64,000 nt of DNA from Streptomyces actinomycinicus (GTDB lineage: Bacteria; Actinomycetota; Actinomycetes; Streptomycetales; Streptomycetaceae), in the NCBI RefSeq assembly GCF_016741775.1, contig NZ_JAERRK010000006.1, positions 248,001-312,000 of the forward strand, given 5' to 3'. Shown piece after piece: positions 9,803 to 18,158 of the stretch (positions are counted from its first letter, which is position 1; every line of letters starts with the position of its first letter). The notes beneath the pieces were generated by a model that searched no databases, was not told the origin of the DNA, and saw nothing but the letters and a program-made list of their open reading frames with translations. The translations under genes and the position numbers were made by a program.

Positions 9803-10261
9803 CTATGCGGGCACGTTCAGGGACTCCACGGCCCGCACCAGGGGGGCCAGCTCGGTGTGCCTGGACGCCTCGTCCAGGGCCTGGCGCAGCGCGGCGTCAT
9901 TGGTGGGCCGCGCCTCCTCCAGCAGCCGCAGGCCGGCCGGGGTGACGTTGGTGTAGATGCCGCGGCGGTCGGTGGGGCACAGGTAGCGCTCGAGCAGGCC
10001 GCGGTCCTCGAGCCGGGTCACCAGACGGGTCGTGGCGCTCTGGCTGAGCACGACCGCGTCGGCGACCTGCTTCATCTGCAGATGCCCGCCCTCACCGTCG
10101 TGCTGTCGGCTGAGCACGTCGAGCAGCGAGTACTCGCGCACGCTCAGGTCGTGCTCGGCCTGTAGGGCGCGCTCGATGTGCGCCTCGATCCTCCCGTGCA
10201 GCGCAGAGAGGGCGCACCAGCCCTGGGCGAGGGCGGTGAGCGCGGGATCCGTCGCTGTCAT
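9803..10261 (-). CDS. MarR-family transcriptional regulator
   Basis: 152-residue winged-helix repressor: the DNA-binding core LSQSATTRLVTRLEDRGLLERYLCPTDRRG (split here as recognition helix plus wing) spans about residues 62-92, with dimerisation helices at both ends. The ATG at 10261 follows GGAGGAG; the longer frame up to 10369 runs across the promoter and is rejected. It is divergent from an MFS exporter with symmetric operator-like DNA in between, which suggests that it represses the exporter and itself in response to a small ligand. Confidence 0.88.
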   Translation of the reverse strand: MTATDPALTALAQGWCALSALHGRIEAHIERALQAEHDLSVREYSLLDVLSRQHDGEGGHLQMKQVADAVVLSQSATTRLVTRLEDRGLLERYLCPTDRRGIYTNVTPAGLRLLEEARPTNDAALRQALDEASRHTELAPLVRAVESLNVPA

Positions 10262-10314
10262 TGGCGTTCTCCTCCATCCCGGAGCGGCTGCACCACCAGG
10301 GTAGAGCACGGCCG

Positions 10315-10356
10315 CAATAGTCGGCGCTTGCAAGTATCCCGCGTCTGCAACTATTG
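10315..10356. promoter_or_regulatory. Candidate MarR operator in the divergent marR/MFS promoter
   Basis: CAATAGT (10315-10321) and ACTATTG (10350-10356) form an outer dyad; within it CTTGCAAG (10327-10334) is itself palindromic and TGCAAGTAT is nearly repeated as TGCAACTAT. The region is AT-richer than its surroundings and sits between the two start codons, as expected for a MarR dimer site. Confidence 0.55.
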
Positions 10357-10407
10357 TGAACGCACGCAAAGCGCTCCTGCAATCATCTGGGAAAGGTGTA
10401 CCCCCAC

Positions 10408-11616
10408 ATGCCTCTCGCGCTTCTGGCCCTCGCGATCGGGGCCTTCGGAATCGGGACGACCGAGTTCGTGATCATGGGCTTGCTGCCCCAGGTCGCCGGC
10501 GACTTCGGGGTGTCGATCCCCACTGCGGGCCTGCTCGTGACGGGCTACGCGCTCGGCGTGGTCATCGGTGCCCCGCTGATGACCGTCCTCGGCACCAAGG
10601 TCCCGCGCAAGCGGATGCTGATGCTGCTGATGGTCTTCTTCATCGCCGGCAACCTGCTCTCCGCCGTGGCCCCGGCGTTCGCGGTCATGCTGATCGGACG
10701 AGTGATCGCGTCGCTCGCCCACGGTGCCTTCTTCGGCATCGGCTCGGTCGTCGCGGCCGAGCTGGTCGCCCCCGACAAGAAGGCCGGCGCCATCGCCATG
10801 ATGTTCACCGGCCTCACCGTCGCCAACGTCGTGGGCGTTCCCCTGGGCACGCTCATCGGGCAGAGTGTCGGCTGGCGCGTCACCTTCGGCATCGTCGCCG
10901 GCCTCGGTGTCGTCGGCCTCGTCGGCATCGCCAAGCTCGTCCCCGAACTACCCCGGCCGGAGGGCGTGCACCTGCGGCACGAGCTGGCCGCCTTCAAGAA
11001 CGCGCAGGTCCTGCTCGCGATGGCGATGACCGTCCTCGGCTTCGGCGGGGTGTTCGCGGCCATCACCTACATCGCGCCGATGATGACCCACATCGCCGGC
11101 TTCGCCGACGGCTCGGTCACCTGGCTGCTGGTCCTGTTCGGCCTCGGCATGGTCGGCGGCAACCTCGTCGGCGGCAAGTTCGCCGACCGCGCGCTGATGC
11201 CGATGCTGTACGTCTCCCTCGGCGCGCTGGCCGTCGTCCTGGCACTCTTCACGCTCACCGCCCACAACAAGATCGCTGCTGCGGTCACCATCGCTCTGAT
11301 CGGTGCCCTCGGCTTCGCCACCGTGCCGCCGCTCCAGAAGCGCGTCCTCGACCAGGCGCACGGCGCCCCGACGCTCGCATCTGCCGTGAACATCGGCGCC
11401 TTCAACCTGGGCAACGCCCTGGCCGCCTGGCTCGGCGGCCTGGTGATCGCGGCCGGCTTCGGCTACACGGCTCCCAACTGGGTCGGCGCCGCCCTCGCCG
11501 CTGCCGCCCTGGCCCTCGCCGTTCTCTCGGCCGCGCTGGAGCGCCGCGACGGCGCACACAGCTCCGTGGTGGCCGCCGGGACCCCCGCCGAGCAGCGGAC
11601 ACCAGTCCACCACTGA
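10408..11616 (+). CDS. MFS transporter, DHA1 (AraJ/YdeA-like) family
   Basis: 402-residue major facilitator with about twelve transmembrane helices. The opening FGIGTTEFVIMGLLPQVA and the loop KVPRKRMLML (conserved basic loop 2-3) fit the DHA1 arabinose/purine-efflux branch. These are proton-driven exporters of drugs, sugars or nucleosides. I prefer ATG 10408, 11 bases after GAAAGG; the upstream GTG at 10396 overlaps that RBS. Divergent from marR, whose product probably controls it. Confidence 0.88.
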   Translation: MPLALLALAIGAFGIGTTEFVIMGLLPQVAGDFGVSIPTAGLLVTGYALGVVIGAPLMTVLGTKVPRKRMLMLLMVFFIAGNLLSAVAPAFAVMLIGRVIASLAHGAFFGIGSVVAAELVAPDKKAGAIAMMFTGLTVANVVGVPLGTLIGQSVGWRVTFGIVAGLGVVGLVGIAKLVPELPRPEGVHLRHELAAFKNAQVLLAMAMTVLGFGGVFAAITYIAPMMTHIAGFADGSVTWLLVLFGLGMVGGNLVGGKFADRALMPMLYVSLGALAVVLALFTLTAHNKIAAAVTIALIGALGFATVPPLQKRVLDQAHGAPTLASAVNIGAFNLGNALAAWLGGLVIAAGFGYTAPNWVGAALAAAALALAVLSAALERRDGAHSSVVAAGTPAEQRTPVHH

Positions 11617-11729
11617 GCCGGCCGCACCATGGACGGCCCACCTCCCCCACCTCATAGACGTCCGTACCCGGGACGCACTCCCGGTACGGCACAAGCACCC
11701 ACCACAGCACCATCCAAGGAGACACCTCC

Positions 11730-12149
11730 ATGAGCACCACCGCCGTCGCCCCGCTCACGATCGAGGACGCCGAGCTGCTCATCACCACGGCCCGCCGAGC
11801 GGCCGAGGACGCCGGAGTCACCGTCAGCGTCACCGTCCTGGACGCGGGCGGCAACCTGCTCGCCTTCCGCCGGGACGACAGGGCCGTGCTGATCTCCGGA
11901 GAGACCAGCACCCGCAAGGCTTACACGGCGCTCCAGCTGAACTCGCCCACCGCCGGCCTCGTCGACGCCGTCCAGCCCGGCGGGCTCTTCCACACGCTGC
12001 CCACGGCCCTCGACCGTCCCCTGCTGTTCATCGCGGGCGGGGTTCCGGTCCACCGGGACGGCCGGCTGATCGGCGCCATCGGCGTCGGCGGCGGCGCGCC
12101 GGACCAGGACCACGGCTTCGCCACCGCGGCCGTGCAGCAGCTGGCCTGA
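11730..12149 (+). CDS. GlcG/HbpS-type haem-degrading-like protein (DUF336)
   Basis: 139-residue protein of the GlcG/HbpS family: TVLDAGGNLLAFRRDD at about 36-51, RKAYTALQL at 67-75, and the Gly-rich ending GRLIGAIGVGGGAPDQDHGFA at 111-131. Family members bind haem or corrinoids, and HbpS in Streptomyces is secreted and works with a two-component system. No Tat or Sec signal is present here, so this one is cytoplasmic like GlcG. RBS AAGGAG precedes the ATG. It follows the MFS gene by 113 bases and ends at a strong hairpin. Confidence 0.8.
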   Translation: MSTTAVAPLTIEDAELLITTARRAAEDAGVTVSVTVLDAGGNLLAFRRDDRAVLISGETSTRKAYTALQLNSPTAGLVDAVQPGGLFHTLPTALDRPLLFIAGGVPVHRDGRLIGAIGVGGGAPDQDHGFATAAVQQLA

Positions 12150-12174
12150 GGAAGACCGTCGGATCCTCATGACA

Positions 12175-12207
12175 CAGGGCCCCGCCGCTTCCGGCGGCGG
12201 GGCCCTG
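12175..12207. terminator. Bidirectional terminator hairpin
   Basis: CAGGGCCCCGCCG (12175-12187) pairs perfectly with CGGCGGGGCCCTG (12195-12207) around a 7-base loop, in the convergent gap between the GlcG-like gene and the double GNAT gene. Confidence 0.85.
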
Positions 12208-12224
12208 CACGCGCCTTACACGGC

Positions 12225-13163
12225 TCAGCCCGCGGCGACCGTCAGCGGCGCGAACCGGCGGGTCCAGTCTCCTGGCAGCTCCGTGATGCCGTACGTCATG
12301 ACGGAGTTGAAGGCCACGGAAGCGAGCCCCCGTGCCTTGGCCCACGTCAGCAGCTCCTCGTGGCGCACATCGATGTCGGTGCGCAGCGGACGGTCCGTAT
12401 GCGCCGCGAGTGAGGCGATGAGCGCCTTGGCGGTCTCGGTGTCCCGGGCGATCAGCGGGCCGACGACATGGGTGTCCATGTTGGGCCAGGCGGCCGCGTA
12501 CCCGATGAGCCGACCGTCCTCCTCAGCCACCCGCAGCTGATCGGCGAAGGCCGGCAGCCGGGTGATGAGAGGAGTCCGGTCGGCTCCGAACACTTCCTCG
12601 TCGAGCCGCAGGATGGCCGGGAGGTCCTCTGCGGTGGCCGCACGCGTGACCGCCCCGGATTCCGGCCCGCCCGGAGTGAAGCGGCCCGTCAGCATCTCCG
12701 CCCGGCCCGTCACCTTGAAGCCCAGCTCCTCGTACAGGGGACGGCCGTAGGGCGTGGCATGAAGGGTCAGCGGAATGGTCCCCATGGACGACACGACATG
12801 GCGCATCAGGCGGCGTCCGACGCCCTGGCGGGCGTGGCGCCTGGCCACGAGCACCATGCCGATGGCACCGAGTTCCGGTCGTCCCCATGAGCCGTACTCC
12901 GTGACCACGCACGCTGCGACGAGACCACCCTCGGGGTCGTCGATGCCCAAGCCCTTCCCGGCTGCGAGGAGGAGCCCCCACTTGTGTTCCTCGCGTGGCC
13001 ACCCCCGGTCTTCGGACAGATCGGCGCACGCGGTGAGATCGCGAAGCGTCAGGCGGCGGATGGGCAGAGCGGCGAGGGAAGGAGTTGGCACGCAGGTCAG
13101 GCTGTCCGACCGGCACCCCTGGCGTCCACCCGTTTCGATGCAGACGCACGTGCTTTTGGCCAT
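12225..13163 (-). CDS. Tandem-GNAT acetyltransferase
   Basis: 312-residue protein with an N-terminal GNAT domain (ARRHARQGVGRRLMRHVV at about 112-129, the CoA loop; PYGRPLYEELGFKVTG near 145) and a degenerate C-terminal GNAT-like half (about 170-300, EDGRLIGYAAAWPN). The first lobe is probably the catalytic one. The start is uncertain: ATG 13163 has no RBS, and a GTG at 13091 (VPTPSLAALPIRR) would fit the domain border as well. Stand-alone gene convergent with the GlcG-like gene. Confidence 0.75.
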   Translation of the reverse strand: MAKSTCVCIETGGRQGCRSDSLTCVPTPSLAALPIRRLTLRDLTACADLSEDRGWPREEHKWGLLLAAGKGLGIDDPEGGLVAACVVTEYGSWGRPELGAIGMVLVARRHARQGVGRRLMRHVVSSMGTIPLTLHATPYGRPLYEELGFKVTGRAEMLTGRFTPGGPESGAVTRAATAEDLPAILRLDEEVFGADRTPLITRLPAFADQLRVAEEDGRLIGYAAAWPNMDTHVVGPLIARDTETAKALIASLAAHTDRPLRTDIDVRHEELLTWAKARGLASVAFNSVMTYGITELPGDWTRRFAPLTVAAG

Positions 13164-13202
13164 CTCGTAGCCGGCTGCACAGCCACTGGAAAGCTGCCGG
13201 GT

Positions 13203-13216
13203 GTTTCACGTGAAAC
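13203..13216. other. parS site 4 (perfect)
   Basis: GTTTCACGTGAAAC (TGTTTCACGTGAAACA including flanks, 13202-13217) in the short divergent gap between the double GNAT gene and the HAD gene, only 25 bases before the HAD start codon. Confidence 0.96.
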
Positions 13217-13241
13217 AACGGCAGCCGACTAGCCTCGGGCC

Positions 13242-13874
13242 ATGCCCAGACTTCATCTCTTCGATCTCGACGGTACTTTGCTGCACGGCACCACCGCGCC
13301 GGTCGAGATTTCCCGCCAGTTGGGCCTGGAGGCGGAAGCGGTGGCGCTGGACCGCGCGATCGCGGCAGGGCGGATCGGGCCGCCGGAATACGCGGCGCAG
13401 GTGTACGACCTCTGGATGGAGCTGACCGAGGCGCATGTCCGGGCTGCCTTCGAGGCGGCTCCCTGGCTGGCCCGGATCCGGGAGGTCTGGGCGGAGATCA
13501 GAAGCACCGGCGACTACTGCGCGGTGGTGTCCCTCTCGCCCTCCTTCTTCGTGGAACTCCTCCTTGACTGGGGCGCTCACGCGGCCCACGGGTCCCGCTT
13601 CCCCGCCGTACCGTTCACCGAGCCCGTCGACCCGTCAGGGGTGCTCAGCGCCGCGGCCAAGGTGGCCATCGCCGACCGGCTGTGCGCGGAGTTCGGCGTG
13701 GCACGGGCGGACTGCGTGGCCTACGGCGACTCGTCGTCGGACAAGGAACTGTTTGCTGTCGTACCGGTCTCCGTGGCGGTCAACGCCGATGCCCACCTGG
13801 CTGGGCTCGCGACCCACTCGTACACGGGCCGGGACCTGTGGGACGCCTATGAACTGGTCGGACGAGCCGGGTAG
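13242..13874 (+). CDS. HAD-superfamily hydrolase (SerB-like)
   Basis: 210-residue phosphatase of the haloacid dehalogenase superfamily, IB/phosphoserine phosphatase type. Motif I FDLDGTLL is at residues 6-13 with nucleophile Asp8; motif II is VVSLSPSFF (about 93-101); motif III/IV is AYGDSSSDKELFAVV (about 160-174). The small helical cap between residues 18 and 85 fits SerB or inositol/phosphoserine-type substrates, but specificity is unknown. parS site 4 lies immediately upstream, within its likely promoter. Confidence 0.85.
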   Translation: MPRLHLFDLDGTLLHGTTAPVEISRQLGLEAEAVALDRAIAAGRIGPPEYAAQVYDLWMELTEAHVRAAFEAAPWLARIREVWAEIRSTGDYCAVVSLSPSFFVELLLDWGAHAAHGSRFPAVPFTEPVDPSGVLSAAAKVAIADRLCAEFGVARADCVAYGDSSSDKELFAVVPVSVAVNADAHLAGLATHSYTGRDLWDAYELVGRAG

Positions 13875-13932
13875 AGCCGGCCGGATACGGCACGGCGCGG
13901 TGGACGAACTGCTCGCCGCCGGCTGACCGTGT

Positions 13933-14415
13933 TCATCCGAGGTCGGGCGCGTGCATGGCACGTACTCCCTCGATGTTGCCGTCCAGGTAGTGGCGCAGGG
14001 ACAGCGGGACGAGGTGCACGGAGGCGATGCCGACACGGGTGAACGGGATACGGACGATCTCGTACTCACCGGCCGGCTCCTCCACCTCGGGGCCGTGCCG
14101 CAGGGCCGGGTCCATGGATTCCAGCCGGCACACGAAGAAGTGCTGGACCTTTACGCCGGTCGCGCCGCCGTCTTCACCGATGTGTTCGACGGTGTCCACG
14201 AAACACGGCACCACATCGGTGATCTTGGCGCCCAGTTCCTCGTAGACCTCACGGTGAAGGGCGTCCACGACGGTCGAGTCACCGGGCTCGACGCCGCCAC
14301 CGGGGGTGACCCAGTAGGGATCGACGCCGGGCTTGGTGCGCTTGATCAGGATGAGGTCGTCGCCGTCCAGGAGAACGGCGCGGGCGGTGCGCTTGACCAC
14401 GGGTCGGACGGTCAT
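13933..14415 (-). CDS. Nudix hydrolase
   Basis: 160-residue Nudix protein. The Nudix box GGGVEPGDSTVVDALHREVYEELGA (shown here only to locate it, about residues 38-62) carries the key REVYEE element that binds metal and cleaves a nucleoside diphosphate linked to X; the C-terminal part may set specificity. ATG 14415 (MTVRPVVKRTARAVL) is chosen because the strand begins directly after it, though no clear RBS is seen; the 24 extra residues upstream would cross a parS-like site. Convergent with the HAD gene. Confidence 0.85.
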   Translation of the reverse strand: MTVRPVVKRTARAVLLDGDDLILIKRTKPGVDPYWVTPGGGVEPGDSTVVDALHREVYEELGAKITDVVPCFVDTVEHIGEDGGATGVKVQHFFVCRLESMDPALRHGPEVEEPAGEYEIVRIPFTRVGIASVHLVPLSLRHYLDGNIEGVRAMHAPDLG

Positions 14416-14436
14416 GGGAGAAATGTGGCCCGGCTG

Positions 14437-14450
14437 GTTCCACGTGAAAC
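14437..14450. other. parS-like site 5 (one mismatch)
   Basis: GTTCCACGTGAAAC, 22 bases upstream of the Nudix start. The central CACGTG and one half are intact; T to C at position 4 falls at a base that is also variable in the B. subtilis parS consensus, so ParB binding is likely. Confidence 0.82.
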
Positions 14451-14502
14451 ATCGCATGCCACCCTGACACGAACGCAGTGTGTCCACCTCGGCCGAACGG
14501 TG

Positions 14503-15408
14503 TCAGCACCAGGCCGCGGCGGCGCGCAGGAGCCACTCGTGGGCCCGTGCCACGTGAGGCAGCGCGAGGGTGCCGGCGCGCACCACCAGGAAGTACGTGC
14601 GCAGCGGCGGGATCGGCGGCTCGTGCAGGGGGATGACCGTTCCGTCGTCGAGGGCCTGCGCGCACAGGTAGCGGGGCAGCACCGCCAGTCCGGCCCCCGC
14701 GATCGTGCACGAGAGCACGGCTCGCAGGTCGGGGACGATGACCGTGCCCGAGGCGGCCGGGCGAGAGTCGAAGACGGAGGCCCAGTAGCGCGAGACGAAC
14801 GGCAACGACTCGTGGACCTCCACGACAGGCAGGTTCTCCAGGGCCGGTGCGCCCTTCAGCCGCAGCGCGTCCACCCCGATCTGCTCCGCCCAGCGCGGGG
14901 CGGCGACCAGCACATGCTCCTCGTCGCAGAGTGGAGTGGAGGTGAGCAGCCCCCCGCGAGGGCGGGCCGTGCTGATGACCAGATCGTGGTGTCCGGAGGC
15001 CAGCCCTTCGAGGGTTTCCTCCGCCGTTCCGAAAGATGCCCGGAGCGCGCCTCCCTGGCCGTCGTCACCGGTCAGCTCGGTGAGGGCGGGCAGAGCGCGT
15101 TCGGCGACGAACTCCGGAGGCCCGGCGAGATGCAGTGCCCGGAGTGAGGAGTCGTCGTCCAGGCCGCTCTCGGCTATCTCCATCAGGGCATCGAGATGGG
15201 GTGCGGCCTTGTGGGCCAGTTCGTCGCCGATGGTCGTCGGGGTCACCCCACGGGCCTGCCTAAGGAAGAGGGGCCTGCCGAGCTGGCGCTCCAGTGTGCG
15301 GATCTGTGAGGTGACGGCGGGCTGGGAGAGGCCGAGCAACGCGGCGGCTCGGGTGAAGGAGCCGGCCCGGTGCACGGTGACGAAGGTCCGCAGCAGGGCC
15401 AGATCCAT
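14503..15408 (-). CDS. LysR-family transcriptional regulator
   Basis: 301-residue LysR protein. The helix-turn-helix is at residues about 3-60 (LLRTFVTVHRAGSFTRAAALLGLSQPAVTSQI split around residues 5-36, then LERQLGRPLF), followed by a periplasmic-binding-like effector domain (about 90-295). Such regulators bind upstream DNA and respond to a small metabolite. It lies downstream of, and in the same direction as, the gamma-lyase-like gene with a terminator between them; the target is not obvious. Confidence 0.9.
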   Translation of the reverse strand: MDLALLRTFVTVHRAGSFTRAAALLGLSQPAVTSQIRTLERQLGRPLFLRQARGVTPTTIGDELAHKAAPHLDALMEIAESGLDDDSSLRALHLAGPPEFVAERALPALTELTGDDGQGGALRASFGTAEETLEGLASGHHDLVISTARPRGGLLTSTPLCDEEHVLVAAPRWAEQIGVDALRLKGAPALENLPVVEVHESLPFVSRYWASVFDSRPAASGTVIVPDLRAVLSCTIAGAGLAVLPRYLCAQALDDGTVIPLHEPPIPPLRTYFLVVRAGTLALPHVARAHEWLLRAAAAWC

Positions 15409-15556
15409 GACACGCCTCCCCTGTTCTGCCCTCCTCCGGCCCCCGAGGCAGACACCAACTATAAATAAGTCGATAGGTCTCTGTCGCTACTGTGATTGGA
15501 CACTGACACAGAGTCAACTAGCCTTGGTCGCGCGGTTGTTCGCGCGCGTAACCGCA
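15409..15556. promoter_or_regulatory. LysR gene promoter region
   Basis: About 150 bases upstream of lysR contain an AT-rich patch CTATAAATAAGTCGATAG at 15460-15477, rare in this 72% GC background, and TTGACT/GTGTCAG-like elements on the minus strand. This is the probable promoter and autoregulatory site; no T-N11-A box can be assigned firmly. Confidence 0.4.
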
Positions 15557-15593
15557 GACGGTCCGAGCCACGAGGGGGGAGGCTCGGACCGTC
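15557..15593 (-). terminator. Terminator hairpin after the gamma-lyase gene
   Basis: GACGGTCCGAGCC (15557-15569) and GGCTCGGACCGTC (15581-15593) form a perfect 13-bp stem with an 11-base loop, 10 bases beyond the stop of the leftward PLP enzyme gene. Confidence 0.88.
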
Positions 15594-15603
15594 GTGCTTC
15601 CGG

Positions 15604-16752
15604 TCAGCCGGCGGACTCGTCCAGCGCGCGCAGCACGTCGGCCACCAGGTCCTCGGGGTCCTCCGCGCCGACGGACATCCGGATGAAGCCCTCGGGGACC
15701 GCGTCCCCGCCCCAGCGGCGGCGGCGTTCGGCCGTGGAGCGCACCCCGCCGAAGCTGGTCGCGTCCTCCACCAGGCGCAGCGCCTCGAGGAAACGCTCGG
15801 CACGCGCGCGTGTGGGCAGCGTGAAGGAGACGACACAGCCGTAACGGCGCATCTGCTGCGCGGCGACCTTGTGCGAGGGGTCGTCGGACAGGCCCGGGTA
15901 GCGCAGGCCGGAGACCTCGGGCCGCTGCCGCAAGGCCTCGGCGACGGCGAGCGCGGAGGCGCTCTGCCGGTCCACGCGGAGCTGGAGCGTGGCGATGGAC
16001 CGGTGCGCCAGCCAGGCCTCCATGGGCCCGGAGATCGCACCGACGATCTTCCGCCAGCGTCGTACGGCGGCCATCGCCTCGGCGTCCCGGCCGGTGACGT
16101 AGCCCAGCAGGACATCGCCGTGCCCGGTGAGCTGTTTGGTGCCACTGGCCACGGAGAAGTCGGCGCCCAGCTCCAGGGGGCGCTGCCCGAGCGGGGTCGC
16201 GAGGGTGTTGTCGACGGCCACCAGGGCGCCACGCGCGTGTGCCTCGTCCGCCAGCCGCCGGATGTCGCACACGTCGAGCCCGGGGTTCGACGGGGTCTCG
16301 AGCCACAGCAGCCGGGCCCCGTCGAGCATCTCCAGCTGGGCGTCGCCACCGGTCGGTGCGGTGCGCACCTCGATGCCGTACGCCTCCAGCTGGGCGCCGA
16401 CGAGCGGCAGCACCTGGTAGCCGTCGGACGGCAGCACGACCGCGTCCCCGGCACGCAGCTGTGAGAAGAGCACCGCGGAGATCGCCGCCATGCCGGAGGC
16501 GAAGACCAGCGTCTCGACGTCCTCCCGGCCGGGCGCCTCCAGCTCGCCGACGGCACGTTCCAGCAGCGTCCAGGTCGGGTTGTCGTCACGGCCGTACGCG
16601 TACGGCCCCGTCACCTCGCCGGGCAGATGGAAGTGCGCCGCGAACACCGGTCCGGGCAGGGTGGGCTCGTGCTTGACCGGCTCGGGAAGTCCCGCCCGCA
16701 CCGCGCGCGTGCCGTCGCCGGTGCGGCCCTCGTCCTTCGTGGTCTCGCTCAT
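15604..16752 (-). CDS. Cystathionine gamma-lyase-type PLP enzyme (Cys/Met metabolism)
   Basis: 382-residue fold-I PLP enzyme. Family marks: AYGRDDNPTWTLLERAV (YxR..NPT, about 52-68), FASGMAAISAVL (about 85-96), ETPSNPGLDVCDI (about 150-162), VDNTLATPL, and SVASGTKQLTGHGDVLLG with the PLP lysine at about residue 207. This family cleaves or forms cystathionine and related thioethers in methionine/cysteine interconversion. Its start overlaps the stop of ptpA by ATGA (16749-16752), so the two are translationally coupled, which is an unusual pairing of a phosphatase and a sulfur enzyme. Confidence 0.88.
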   Translation of the reverse strand: MSETTKDEGRTGDGTRAVRAGLPEPVKHEPTLPGPVFAAHFHLPGEVTGPYAYGRDDNPTWTLLERAVGELEAPGREDVETLVFASGMAAISAVLFSQLRAGDAVVLPSDGYQVLPLVGAQLEAYGIEVRTAPTGGDAQLEMLDGARLLWLETPSNPGLDVCDIRRLADEAHARGALVAVDNTLATPLGQRPLELGADFSVASGTKQLTGHGDVLLGYVTGRDAEAMAAVRRWRKIVGAISGPMEAWLAHRSIATLQLRVDRQSASALAVAEALRQRPEVSGLRYPGLSDDPSHKVAAQQMRRYGCVVSFTLPTRARAERFLEALRLVEDATSFGGVRSTAERRRRWGGDAVPEGFIRMSVGAEDPEDLVADVLRALDESAG

Positions 16753-17240
16753 GCGGCACGTCCCTCCAGTTCTTCCCGTACGGCGGCGAGCAGACCGGTG
16801 CTCGCCGCCTCCACCATCTCAAGACACTCCTCGAAGTCGTCCCGGCCCCCGTAGTAGGGGTCCGGTACGTCGAGGTCGTCGTCGCCGGCGGGGTCGAAGG
16901 AGCGGAGCAGGCGTATCTTGCGCGCGTCCTTCTCGGTGGGCGCGAGGCGGCGCAGGGCCTTGAGGTGGCCTGCGTCGAGCGCGATCACGAGGTCGAGCCG
17001 GGCGAACCACGACGGCTCGAACCGGCGCGCGACGTGCTCGCTGTCGTAGCCGTGCTCCCCCAGGACCGAGACGGCGCGCGGGTCGGCGTGCTCGCCCTCG
17101 TGCCAGCCGCCGGTGCCGGCGCTGTCGGCCACCACCCGGCCCTCCAGGCCGGCCTCCGCCACGCGCGCGCGGAAGACGGCCTCGGCCATCGGGGAGCGGC
17201 AGATGTTGCCGGTGCACACGAAACAGACGCGGTAGGGCAT
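16749..17240 (-). CDS. ptpA: Low-molecular-weight protein tyrosine phosphatase
   Basis: 163-residue LMW-PTP. The signature P-loop VCTGNICRSPMAE near residues 8-20 holds catalytic Cys (CxxxxxR(S/T)), and DPYYGG near residue 127 provides the general-acid aspartate. In Streptomyces PtpA dephosphorylates tyrosine-phosphorylated proteins and affects antibiotic production. Coupled by a 4-base overlap to the downstream lyase gene, and preceded 7 bases upstream by the stop of a small membrane gene, so the three form one leftward unit. Confidence 0.93.
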   Translation of the reverse strand: MPYRVCFVCTGNICRSPMAEAVFRARVAEAGLEGRVVADSAGTGGWHEGEHADPRAVSVLGEHGYDSEHVARRFEPSWFARLDLVIALDAGHLKALRRLAPTEKDARKIRLLRSFDPAGDDDLDVPDPYYGGRDDFEECLEMVEAASTGLLAAVREELEGRAA

Positions 17241-17247
17241 GGCGTGC

Positions 17248-17625
17248 TCAGTCCTCGTCGGGCAGGACGACGTGCAGCGCCCAGGAGACGACGGACACGA
17301 TCAGGCCGCCGAGGACAGCCGTCCAGAAGCCCTCCACGTGGAAGCTCAGGTCGAGCTTCCCGCACACCCAGGAGGTAAGGAGCAGCATCAGCGCATTGAC
17401 GACCAGGGTGATCAGGCCCAGGGTCAGGATGAACAGCGGGAAGGTGAGCACCTGCACGATCGGCTTGACCAGCCAGTTCACCAGGCCGAAGATCAGCGCG
17501 ACGACGATCAGCGTGCCGGTCTTCTTCGCGGTGCTGTCACCCGTCAGGGTGATCTTGTCGAGCAGCCACACTGCGACCGCGAGGGCGCCCGCGTTGGCGA
17601 TCGTCTTGACTACGAAATTCTTCAT
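17248..17625 (-). CDS. Phage holin family IV-like small membrane protein (PF04020 type)
   Basis: 125-residue protein with four predicted helices: NAGALAVAVWLL, GTLIVVALIFGLVNWLV, LTFPLFILTLGLITLVVNALMLLL and FWTAVLGGLIVSVVSWALHVV. The NWLVKPI and LPLFILTLGL-type arrangement is that of the bacterial membrane family distantly named after holins; the true role is unknown. ATG 17625 (MKNFVVKTIANAG) is chosen, since upstream residues are unlike protein. Upstream of ptpA in the same direction. Confidence 0.8.
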   Translation of the reverse strand: MKNFVVKTIANAGALAVAVWLLDKITLTGDSTAKKTGTLIVVALIFGLVNWLVKPIVQVLTFPLFILTLGLITLVVNALMLLLTSWVCGKLDLSFHVEGFWTAVLGGLIVSVVSWALHVVLPDED

Positions 17626-17705
17626 GTGTCTGATCGTGGCAGACCTGAGGGACGGCGAGCAGTGGCAGAGCAACCAGAAGCAGTGAGGCGAGGGCGGCAG
17701 CGGCG

Positions 17706-18023
17706 ATGAAGGCATTCCGGCTGGACGAACTGGAGGCGGAGCGCACCGCCAACGAGGGCGCCTACCTGCAGTTCCTGCGCGAGCGGAACATGTCGGTCGG
17801 CCTCTACGCCCTCAACGCGGGGGAGCACGACCCGCAGAAGCCGCACAGCCAGGACGAGGTGTACTTCGTCGTCAGCGGCCGGGCGTCGATCACGGTCGGC
17901 CAGGAGACGACCCAGGTGGCACGGGGAAGCGTCGTGTACGTGCCGGCCGGGGTCCCGCACAAGTTCCACCACATCAGCGAGGACCTCAGGGTGCTCGTGG
18001 TGTTCTCTCCACCTGAGGCGTGA
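17706..18023 (+). CDS. Cupin-domain protein
   Basis: 105-residue single cupin barrel. Metal-binding motif 1 is EHDPQKPHSQDEVYFVVSG (about 39-57: His-x-His-like positions and Glu) and motif 2 is PAGVPHKFHHIS (about 79-90). Such proteins are small isomerases, dioxygenases or sensors; nothing here sets the substrate. Divergent from the holin-like gene across 80 bases. Confidence 0.8.
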   Translation: MKAFRLDELEAERTANEGAYLQFLRERNMSVGLYALNAGEHDPQKPHSQDEVYFVVSGRASITVGQETTQVARGSVVYVPAGVPHKFHHISEDLRVLVVFSPPEA

Positions 18024-18158
18024 CCCCGCGACCCTGGAGTCCCTAGGGGACGGGTCAGGGGAGGACAAGGGCCGCGCGGCCCCCGCCGGCCCCCCGCGCG
18101 GCCCTAGCATCGAGTGCAGACAACATCGACAACGCACGAGAACGCAAAGGACGAGGGC

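Noticed and set aside
17334..17341. CCACGTGG considered as a parS site
   Set aside because: Only the CACGTG core matches; the flanks (CCT, AAG) do not fit GTTTC/GAAAC.
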